64,000 bases of DNA from CAYUMU01 sp964445985 (GTDB lineage: Bacteria > Planctomycetota > Planctomycetia > Pirellulales > S012-138), in contig CAYUMU010000008.1 in the NCBI GenBank assembly GCA_964445985.1, forward strand, positions 71,916 to 135,915, written 5' to 3'. Numbering within the stretch: position 1 is the first letter of the stretch; each line of letters opens with the position of its first letter. Below, piece after piece: positions 8,965 to 16,248 of the stretch. Below the pieces are notes generated by a model. It was not told the DNA's origin and ran no database searches. It saw only the letters and a list, made by a program, of their open reading frames with translations. Both the position numbers and the translations under genes were made by a program.

Positions 8965-10863
8965 ATGGTTCCAGAGCATGTGAAGCAAGCCGCGGAAGCG
9001 AGCCTTGTTCCGGGCGCATTCTTCGCCCCCGAACCGAGAGCGATCCGATTCAGTTTTGTGCCATCGCTCTGCTGGCGTTGGGAAATTATCTCAGGCCGCC
9101 TGCTCGATCCGGCGCTCACCCGTAACGAAGCCGAATTTGCCGCCTGGCATGTTCACCAGGCGGACGACGCCGGCGAGTTTCAACCCCGTCTCAGTATTCT
9201 CTATCAGGCGGAGGAAAATCGGCTGTATGTCGTTCGACATATCCAAGTTTATGGGCATGAAGCCTATGAAAGCGCCCCCCATGTGATCGAAACCCGCGCC
9301 GTGCGAAAATGGACCCGCGAACTCGCCGGCTGGGTCGATGTGGCGCGGGGCGACGCGGCGATTTCCGAGGATCAAATCGCCGCCGGTTGTCGGCGACTGT
9401 TGTTTCAGGCCGTCTGCGGCGCCAGCCGATTGCCAGTGGCTTCGCACGAATCGCAATTGCCGGCGTTCGCGGTAGGCGAGCTCGGGTATTGGCCGTCGTT
9501 GGCCGCCGCCATTTCCGCCAACCGAGCCGAGCAACGCAACCTACCAGACATTCCGCTACGGCAGCCCGAGCAACTATTAAAACTGGCTTTGCGACCGGAA
9601 CTTCCTCGCCTCGAACGTGCCAAACTGCTCGAAGCGGCCCTCAGGGCAACGCCGACCGATCGGGTGGTCGCCCTGGCCGAACTGTGGCACGAGCCGGGTC
9701 AGGCCCACGCGAATGGCGAATCAAATTTGGTTTCTGTGGTAACCAGGCTGTTCAACCATCTCGGACTCACACCTTACATTCCCATCGAAACGCGGCTGGC
9801 CCTGTTTCTTAATCGGTTGATGCAGCATCACGAGGCTCAGGCAGAAGACTCTGCCCAGCGGAGCGAACTGATCGACCTGGTGGCCTTGCTGCTCTTGCAA
9901 CTGGCCCGACATCTGGCGGCCTTCGACTTGCGGCTGTTTCACAACTTCGGAGCCGACTACCCCGACCTGCTGCTGCTCGATGCGTTGCTGCGTGTTTACG
10001 ATAGCTGGCTTGAGCGTCTGCCGGAGATGGTGTTCCCCAGCGCTGTGAATCCTCCGCAAGCGTCCTCCGCGGGCTGCGAAGATCGCCAGCAGGCACAGCG
10101 CCGCCTGGCCTGGTTGTTGGCCTCGCTGCTTCGCAAAGAGCACGAAGGCTTGCGGGTGCCCGAGGCGCCCACTTCGCCTGGCGAAAACCAGCGGGTGCTG
10201 CCTGCGCCGCTGATTCACGTGGACGATGCCGAAATCATGGAGCCCCGCCTGCGGAGCAAACGGCTGTTTGCCGATGACGCCTGGGAAGTTCCCCGTAGCG
10301 AAGGGCATAAAGAGCTGTTGGCCGCGGCCGCTGGTGATCTGCAAACCGCGGCCGGCCAACGTCTGCTCGGCGAGGCTCTGTTTCTCGATCGACCGCTGGG
10401 CGCGCTGCGCGCGCCCGATATGGTGGACGATACGCCGCTGCTGTCGTACGTGGCCTTCAGCCGTTCGCTGGCTCAAGCCCGGCTGAGAAAGATGCATCAG
10501 TTCCACTGGCTCGATAAGGATACGTTTCAAAATCTCAAGGCGGCCATTGCTGACTTGCCTATCGGGGGCATAGCAGCGAGCGAACTTCCCGGCCAACCGC
10601 GGCTGGGCGTGGTCAGCCTGGAAGACGCCCGGCTGAACCTGCCCGACTTTGTGTTCCTGCGAACCACGCGCAGTTCGCTGCAAGCTCTGTTGGCCAGCGG
10701 ACAACTCCCCCTGGAATCGCTCGACGAAGAAACCCGAGCCTGGCTCACCACGGCTCGCAACGTGCTGCTAATCCGCACCGCGGCGCCGCCGGGCAAAATC
10801 CGCCTCACGGCCTTTGATCGCCAGCAGAAAGCGCGGGCAAAGTGGACATTTTCACCAACGTAA
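8965..10863 (+). CDS. Unrecognised 632-aa protein downstream of the kinase
   Basis: I do not recognise a family. There is no signal peptide or membrane segment, so a cytoplasmic location is likely. The N-terminal 130 residues are mixed alpha/beta and rich in aromatic and charged residues (SLCWRWEIISGRL, RLYVVRHIQVYGHEAY). The middle is Leu-rich and helical (LIDLVALLLLQLARHLAAF, LLLLDALLRVYDSWL) and could form a helical solenoid. The ATG at 8965 has no obvious ribosome binding site. It lies on the same strand as the kinase, 185 bp downstream, and may be a partner or substrate of it. Codon use and a long uninterrupted frame argue it is real. It converges on the lipoprotein gene. Confidence 0.8.
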   Translation: MVPEHVKQAAEASLVPGAFFAPEPRAIRFSFVPSLCWRWEIISGRLLDPALTRNEAEFAAWHVHQADDAGEFQPRLSILYQAEENRLYVVRHIQVYGHEAYESAPHVIETRAVRKWTRELAGWVDVARGDAAISEDQIAAGCRRLLFQAVCGASRLPVASHESQLPAFAVGELGYWPSLAAAISANRAEQRNLPDIPLRQPEQLLKLALRPELPRLERAKLLEAALRATPTDRVVALAELWHEPGQAHANGESNLVSVVTRLFNHLGLTPYIPIETRLALFLNRLMQHHEAQAEDSAQRSELIDLVALLLLQLARHLAAFDLRLFHNFGADYPDLLLLDALLRVYDSWLERLPEMVFPSAVNPPQASSAGCEDRQQAQRRLAWLLASLLRKEHEGLRVPEAPTSPGENQRVLPAPLIHVDDAEIMEPRLRSKRLFADDAWEVPRSEGHKELLAAAAGDLQTAAGQRLLGEALFLDRPLGALRAPDMVDDTPLLSYVAFSRSLAQARLRKMHQFHWLDKDTFQNLKAAIADLPIGGIAASELPGQPRLGVVSLEDARLNLPDFVFLRTTRSSLQALLASGQLPLESLDEETRAWLTTARNVLLIRTAAPPGKIRLTAFDRQQKARAKWTFSPT

Positions 10864-10869
10864 CGGCTT

Positions 10870-10911
10870 GCTCGCCAACCACCCTCAGGGTTGCACGCCC
10901 ATCCGGCGAGC
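10870..10911. terminator. Imperfect hairpin between convergent genes
   Basis: GCTCGCC (10870-10876) can pair with GGCGAGC (10905-10911) in the 76-bp space between the 632-aa gene and the convergent lipoprotein gene. The loop is long and there is no T-run. It may be a weak bidirectional transcript end. Confidence 0.25.
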
Positions 10912-10939
10912 GGGGAGGGTGGCGCAGCCGCTCCCGGCG

Positions 10940-13414
10940 TCATTGGCCGCCGCCGAACATTCCTTCCATCCGCCGGGCCTGAGCCGTAGGTGACCTCCAG
11001 CCATCGGGCGTCGGCACAAAATCATCGGTCACTTCCGAAGCGGTCGAGGCGGCCGTCTTCAAGATCAGTTCGAGCCAAGTCATCGCCGGGGAATCGCCGA
11101 AGTTCTTACGAAAATCGTCGGGATAGTTCATGCGCACCGTCCCCCGCCAGGTGCAGCGGAAACCAGTTCCCGTGCGCCGCGGCGTCCCGACTAGCTCGAT
11201 CTTGTCAATGCGAACGATCATGTACAGCCCGAACTGCCGCATCTGCGGATACGAAGCATGCGCCGTGTAGGGATCGACAATCTCGCCGCCCAGGGCGGCG
11301 ATCTCACGGAGGATCGCCAGGCGGATTTCTTCGGAGCTAGGGCCTTCGAAAAGTTCGGTCGGAACCCCCTCCGTGAGCCAAACGCGTTCGCGCGGGGAGA
11401 ACTTCGCGAGCCGCAACGACTCATCAATCTCGTACTTGCGACGGTTGGCGAAATCGACGATCGCCCGTCCTGCTTCACAATCCCGATCGCCGGCGAGTAC
11501 AAGATAGTCCATCACCACCGCATCGACCTCTCGAATTGACGACGCCGCGGCCAGCTCGGTCTCGATCTCCGGCCGGACTCGGCTGAGGGCGCCGTTACGC
11601 TGCACATCGAACGCCCCCCGCAATTGGCGAAAGGGTTCGCTCTGCAGCACCATTCCATAGTCCCGGGCCATTTGCCGCCACCAGTCGGTCATTTGGCGCA
11701 AGCCATCGCGTCCTCGCCCGAACGTCTCAAGTTCCGGGAGCTTGGCAGCGGCAGCCTGGGCAGCCAGCGAATTCAGTTTGTCTTGCACCCAGACTTGAAT
11801 TTGCTCGCGTTCGGAGGGTTGCGCCCATTGCAAGCCAGCGGCATGTTTTTCAGGCCACTGGGCCAGGAGTTGAGCGCCTTCCATTCCTTGAGCCTTGCGC
11901 ACTGCGTCGGCTGCAACCAACCGCAGCGACGGTCCAGCCAGGCGACGCCGAGCCATCTCGATCGCCTGAGCCACTTCTCGCTGTTCGCCAGGCCAGAGCA
12001 CTTGGAGCTGGTCAGCCGCCAGTTTTTCAACGCCCGCAACCTGTTCAAGTGCGTCGAGCGACGGGGACATTTCCAATAGCTGTTTGATCTTGGCCGCCTT
12101 GTAACGCCGCAGTTCGCGAAACGCCAGGAGTTTAGAGATGTTTTCGAGCCGACCGAACGAGCCGGAGACGGAGAAAGCCCGTCCGAAGTATAACGAGACC
12201 CCTTTGCGATCGTGCCACAACTTATCGGGGGAACGATCATCGGTGGCCGGATAGTACATCCAGCCTGATTCATTTTCGGTCAAGTCAAAGTAGGTCGTCC
12301 CGAAGTGTTTCTTGAAGTGCTCGTCCTCAAGCAGGTTGAGCCCCTTGGCGCCGACAATTGCCGAGTCGGTTCGATTTAAATCCAATTCGGGATACTCGTC
12401 CGAGATTCTCTGCATCCAACCGACGAGCGCCGTGTAAAAAGGATTGTTGGGTCCCGGTTGATTGTACGGACCTGTCTTTTCATAGACCGGCAGTCCCACA
12501 GGCGGCGTGTTGATATATTCGCTCGGTCCTTTGGGCAGGTATCCCTTTGCGTCGCGAACGGGTTGGAAGTACCGCTGCTCGGCGGCCTGCGGACGCGTCA
12601 ACGCAACCAGAGATACGCCGTACCGATTGGGTGCAAACGTTCCCACGAGCGTTTCCGGTTGTCCATCGTTGTCGGCCACGTGCACGCCCGTGATGTTCAG
12701 CGGCTTGATGCGGTCCTGGTTCTTATCAGCAGCATCGGGAGCGAGCCAGAAGCGCCCGGAGACCGGATCGTACGCACCGGTCATCGCGATTTTGCCTTCG
12801 CTAATCTGGCCTCGAAATTGCGTTGGATAGACCGCCGCTTGAGACATCTCGCCGCTTAATCCATGCAAGATCGCTTTGGACTGCGGATCGATTGGCGGCG
12901 GTGTTTGCCGTCGCCCTGTGCCTCCGCCAAAAGCGAAGCCGCCGCGTACCGAGCCGCCAGCTGGTATCGCTTTGTCGGGAGCCATCTCCACCACGCCTGT
13001 AGCCTGCAACTGCAGCGAGACGCGGATTGCATAGGGATATTCAAAGAAGACTCCATCCCATGCTCCGGCAAAATCATCGTCGCTGAGCTCCCCTCTCCCG
13101 GCTGCTTGAATCGCATCGAGCTGCTGAAAGGTGGCGGTCAGTTCCGGTGTCGCCTGCCAGGGGCGAACCGCGATCGTCGTTGCAGACGTGGTGTTTGAAT
13201 CGCCCCCCGTGGTAGCCGGCGGCGACTCGTGCCGTTCATCGTCGGAGGTCGAGCCAGTATGCTGGGAAGTTCCGGCTTGCGCAGATCCGCTCTGGGTAAG
13301 CTCATTGCCCGATACCGCGGGAGCAGGTTCTTGGGACTGCCCACATCCCGCAGCGATTGGCGCCAACATCGCGATCAGCGACCAGAGTAAGCGGCAGTAT
13401 GAGTTTGCTCTCAT
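10940..13414 (-). CDS. Large predicted lipoprotein, function unknown
   Basis: 824 aa from the ATG at 13414, which has AGGGAG (13422-13427) seven bases upstream; a longer frame to 13447 lacks this. The leader ends in LIAMLAPIAAGC, a good lipobox, so the mature protein should start at a lipidated Cys. A Ser/Thr-rich linker (about 30-75) leads to a beta-rich region (FAGAWDGVFFEYPYAIRVSL; FRGQISEGKIAMTGAYDP). A helical C-terminal half follows (LDALEQVAGVEKLAADQLQVL; many Ala, Glu and Arg). No known domain is recognised. It ends a minus-strand run with the YkgJ-type gene but the 108-bp gap leaves co-transcription open. Confidence 0.85.
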   Translation of the reverse strand: MRANSYCRLLWSLIAMLAPIAAGCGQSQEPAPAVSGNELTQSGSAQAGTSQHTGSTSDDERHESPPATTGGDSNTTSATTIAVRPWQATPELTATFQQLDAIQAAGRGELSDDDFAGAWDGVFFEYPYAIRVSLQLQATGVVEMAPDKAIPAGGSVRGGFAFGGGTGRRQTPPPIDPQSKAILHGLSGEMSQAAVYPTQFRGQISEGKIAMTGAYDPVSGRFWLAPDAADKNQDRIKPLNITGVHVADNDGQPETLVGTFAPNRYGVSLVALTRPQAAEQRYFQPVRDAKGYLPKGPSEYINTPPVGLPVYEKTGPYNQPGPNNPFYTALVGWMQRISDEYPELDLNRTDSAIVGAKGLNLLEDEHFKKHFGTTYFDLTENESGWMYYPATDDRSPDKLWHDRKGVSLYFGRAFSVSGSFGRLENISKLLAFRELRRYKAAKIKQLLEMSPSLDALEQVAGVEKLAADQLQVLWPGEQREVAQAIEMARRRLAGPSLRLVAADAVRKAQGMEGAQLLAQWPEKHAAGLQWAQPSEREQIQVWVQDKLNSLAAQAAAAKLPELETFGRGRDGLRQMTDWWRQMARDYGMVLQSEPFRQLRGAFDVQRNGALSRVRPEIETELAAASSIREVDAVVMDYLVLAGDRDCEAGRAIVDFANRRKYEIDESLRLAKFSPRERVWLTEGVPTELFEGPSSEEIRLAILREIAALGGEIVDPYTAHASYPQMRQFGLYMIVRIDKIELVGTPRRTGTGFRCTWRGTVRMNYPDDFRKNFGDSPAMTWLELILKTAASTASEVTDDFVPTPDGWRSPTAQARRMEGMFGGGQ

Positions 13415-13522
13415 AATGATTCTCCCTTCGCCTTCATTAAAGGGCAACAGCAGCGGCAGTTTGGAAGCCGAATTCGTAGAAGGATCGCATTCGCTGATCG
13501 GCGACGCCCAAGTGTAACGAAG

Positions 13523-13957
13523 CTAAACCTTCCGCTGCTTCATTTGCAACTGGATGCTCTCCAGGGGCACCAACTCGCCTTGCCCTGCCCCGGGGCAAAC
13601 TTCGCAGGTTTCTTTCCAGGCCTTCTTGCTCCGCAGGTTGGAGTCCCAGAAGGGCCAGGTTTTGCACTGGATGGGCCGTTGCTCGTAGACCGTGCATTTG
13701 CGATCCACCAAGAAACAGCAATCGCCGTTGGCGTGCTCGATCAAACTCTTGCGGCGGCCAACCAGCCGCACATAACGCCGCGAGAAGTCTTCCACCGCCA
13801 GCTTCATTCGCTCGGCGAGCGCCGCGATTTCATCGTCGCTCACCCACACGTAACCGGGCGCGCCGGTGCAGCAATCGCCGCACTCGGTGCAGGTGAATTG
13901 CAAGCCGTCTTGATACCAGGGGGCCTTGGGTTCGGGCGCCGAACGAGGTTCTATCAT
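13523..13957 (-). CDS. YkgJ family cysteine-cluster protein
   Basis: 144 aa. It has the paired cysteine motifs of this family: CTECGDCCTG (about residues 21-30), then CCFLVDRKCTVYEQRP and CKTWPFW, with a further ETCEVCPG near the C-terminus. Members of the YkgJ/UPF0153 family are thought to bind zinc or an iron-sulfur cluster; the reaction is unknown. The ATG at 13957 is preferred over a TTG three codons upstream, although no clear ribosome binding site precedes either. Length is normal for the family. It sits between the glycosylasparaginase and lipoprotein genes on the same strand. Confidence 0.85.
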   Translation of the reverse strand: MIEPRSAPEPKAPWYQDGLQFTCTECGDCCTGAPGYVWVSDDEIAALAERMKLAVEDFSRRYVRLVGRRKSLIEHANGDCCFLVDRKCTVYEQRPIQCKTWPFWDSNLRSKKAWKETCEVCPGAGQGELVPLESIQLQMKQRKV

Positions 13958-14168
13958 GAGCGACAAAAATCTGTCAAAGGGGAAATGATGCAGGGAAAAG
14001 GCGGCCGATCAAGCGTTTTGCCAGCAGCCCATCGCGCCGACCAAACTCAGTTGTACCCCAGGCCGCCAATGTTTGGGAACTCCCCCGGTGGCTGGCGTCT
14101 CGGCCAAGACTGCAAAGGCGATTGGGGCCGGGATTAGGCTCGGCCATGGTTATTGTAGCGGCGCGGAT

Positions 14169-15368
14169 TCACGGGCGGGACGCCCCGGCCACGGCCCGCT
14201 GGTACAGCGCGACGCAGTCTTCGTGGCGCGTGCCGGCCGCGTCGGTCACGGCGAACTTGTCCGGTCCCCACATGCTCAGTCCGGCGTGGCGACCGTCTTT
14301 GGCCAGCACGTAAAACTTGAGATTGAAGTCGGGCCGGCCCTCGCTGTCGCGCAGCCGATCGGGCGTGGTCTTGGCAACGCGTCGCAGAACTTCCAGCCCT
14401 GCCTCTGGCGGCGACATGCCGCCGCGCATCAGTTCCACGGCGGCAAAGCTGCACATGTTCTGCAGGTTGGCTTCGCCACGGCCCGTGCTGTCGCACGAGC
14501 CGATGGTGTTATCCACATACAGCCCCGCCCCCACAATCGGCGAATCGCCCACTCGGCCGGGCAGTTTGAATGCCAATCCGCTGGTGCTGGTCACGCACGA
14601 AATATCGCCGGCCGCGTTCATGGCCGCCACGTGGATGGTGCCGGTGGGCCGCCCAAAGAATTTTCTTACCGCCGGATCGAGTTGATCGTCGGGCGGCGGC
14701 AGCCAATCGTCGTTGTCGCTACGGGTTTGTTTCCAATACAGCCAGATCTTGCGGGCTTTTTCCGTCAGCAGGTTTTCTTCGGTAAAGCCCTGCGCTCGGG
14801 CGAACTTGAGGGCGCCTTCGCCCACCAGCAGCACGTGATCGGTCTGCTCCATCACCAGCATGGCCAACCGCGAAGGGTGCCGAACCTTGCGCAGGGCGGC
14901 CACGGCGCCAGCCCGATGGGTGGGGCCGTGCATCACGGCGGCGTCGAGTTCCACCTCGCCGTCTTCGTTGGGAAGTCCGCCATAGCCCACGGTCAAGTCG
15001 TCGGGATCGTCTTCGACGATGGTCACTCCACTCACGGCCGCCTTGAGCGTGTCTTCGCCTTGCAGCATCAACGCGTAGGCACGGCGGGTCGCCTCCAATC
15101 CGTTGTGCGACGAAATCGCCTTCACCGGGAATTTTCCTTGTTGTGGAAGCGGAGCGGGTTCCGCGCGCCGCGCCCCAGAATAACGGGGAGCATCGGACGG
15201 GGTTGCGGGGGGCGAGGGTTGGTCTTGCGCTGCCTCGGCAGCTGTGGCGGTTCGGCCCGCGCCGCCGCCCGCTACCGCCATGGCCGCCAAAGGCGCGCTG
15301 GCGAGCGTGGTGGCTGCCTGCCTGAGAAAGGCGCGTCGCCCGGTTGAAGTGGGTGGGTGTGGTTCCAT
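14169..15368 (-). CDS. Glycosylasparaginase (N4-(beta-N-acetylglucosaminyl)-L-asparaginase)
   Basis: About 399 aa. It hydrolyses the amide link between GlcNAc and asparagine. A twin-arginine leader (TGRRAFLRQAATTLASAP) predicts export. The Ntn-hydrolase signature is clear: the segment PTGTIHVAA carries the Thr that becomes the N-terminal nucleophile after self-cleavage. It is followed by STSGLAFKLPGRVGDSPI, VGAGLYVDNTIGS and TGRGE, which line the substrate pocket in known members. In well-studied homologues the residue before the Gly-Thr equivalent is usually Asp; here it reads TGT, so cleavage chemistry may differ slightly. Start may be 15368 or 15377. The next gene upstream is a sugar phosphate isomerase-like protein, consistent with glycan degradation. 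Confidence 0.92.
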   Translation of the reverse strand: MEPHPPTSTGRRAFLRQAATTLASAPLAAMAVAGGGAGRTATAAEAAQDQPSPPATPSDAPRYSGARRAEPAPLPQQGKFPVKAISSHNGLEATRRAYALMLQGEDTLKAAVSGVTIVEDDPDDLTVGYGGLPNEDGEVELDAAVMHGPTHRAGAVAALRKVRHPSRLAMLVMEQTDHVLLVGEGALKFARAQGFTEENLLTEKARKIWLYWKQTRSDNDDWLPPPDDQLDPAVRKFFGRPTGTIHVAAMNAAGDISCVTSTSGLAFKLPGRVGDSPIVGAGLYVDNTIGSCDSTGRGEANLQNMCSFAAVELMRGGMSPPEAGLEVLRRVAKTTPDRLRDSEGRPDFNLKFYVLAKDGRHAGLSMWGPDKFAVTDAAGTRHEDCVALYQRAVAGASRP

Positions 15369-15451
15369 GGTGACCATCGGCGGCAAGCTAGGGTGGCATC
15401 AAGATCGACATTCATTCTAACGCGTGCTTGGCCCGATTGCCTGCCGGTTGC

Positions 15452-16234
15452 CTAGAGCTGCTTCAAGTATTCCACCCCACTGGCCAATTCGTTCACGGGG
15501 TCGTCGCTCCGTTCGCGCAGCAGGGTGAACCAGCCGCGGTATTCACGCTCTTCGAGCAGGCCGAGCAGTTGGGGGATGTCGGCCGAACCGCGGCCGAGGG
15601 GGACTTCCATGCCTCGGCCTTGCGACTTGTCGCGCACGCCATCGCGGGCATGCACGTGCATGATGTGCTGGCCCAAGAGTTCGATGGCCTGGGCCGGCGA
15701 GTAGCCGTTGATGATGAGGTTGCCTGGGTCGAGATCGACGCCCAGCGAGCCCTCGGGCAGGGCGTCCAGCAGGCGTTTCAGATCGGTGGCCGATTCGCTG
15801 CCTGTTTTCGCGGCCAGCCAGGCCCCGGCCTTTTGGGCGTGATTGCCCAGGTCACGGAGCACGTCGGTGAGGATTTGCCACTCGGGCGCGGCGGTATCTT
15901 CGGGCACACGGCCGACGTGATTCACCACGATGGAAGAGCCAAGGGAGTAAGCGAAGTCCATGGCCGCCTTGGTGGCGGTCACCCGGCGCTCGAGTTCTTC
16001 CAGCGTGTCGTAGCCGCGGCGGGTTAAAAAACTGACGGCTGAAATCCGCAAACCCAGGTCGTCCAGCAGTTTTCGCAGTTGCCGCCGGGCCGTGCTGGAA
16101 AATTCGGCTGGTTTTAGCTCGTCCCGGGCGTCGATTTCCACTCCAGTCGCGCCGAGGCGCGCCGCCGTGTGCAAGGCTTTCTTGAACGGCTCCCGCAAAC
16201 TGCGGAGAGCGATGGCAATCTTTAATTCTGGCAT
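15452..16234 (-). CDS. Sugar phosphate isomerase/epimerase-like TIM barrel
   Basis: 260 aa. The fold is that of the xylose isomerase-like TIM barrel family (AP endonuclease 2 superfamily): GATGVEIDARDELKP, SIVVNHVGRVPED, GSLGVDLDPGNLIINGYSP and IMHVHARDGVRD are the strand-end segments that carry metal and substrate ligands. The usual family member isomerises or epimerises a keto sugar; the substrate here cannot be read. No signal peptide, so cytoplasmic. Its ATG at 16234 is only 14 bp from the start of the divergent 914-aa gene, so the two promoters must lie within each other's coding region. Confidence 0.88.
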   Translation of the reverse strand: MPELKIAIALRSLREPFKKALHTAARLGATGVEIDARDELKPAEFSSTARRQLRKLLDDLGLRISAVSFLTRRGYDTLEELERRVTATKAAMDFAYSLGSSIVVNHVGRVPEDTAAPEWQILTDVLRDLGNHAQKAGAWLAAKTGSESATDLKRLLDALPEGSLGVDLDPGNLIINGYSPAQAIELLGQHIMHVHARDGVRDKSQGRGMEVPLGRGSADIPQLLGLLEEREYRGWFTLLRERSDDPVNELASGVEYLKQL

Positions 16235-16248
16235 GGATCGTTCCGGGC

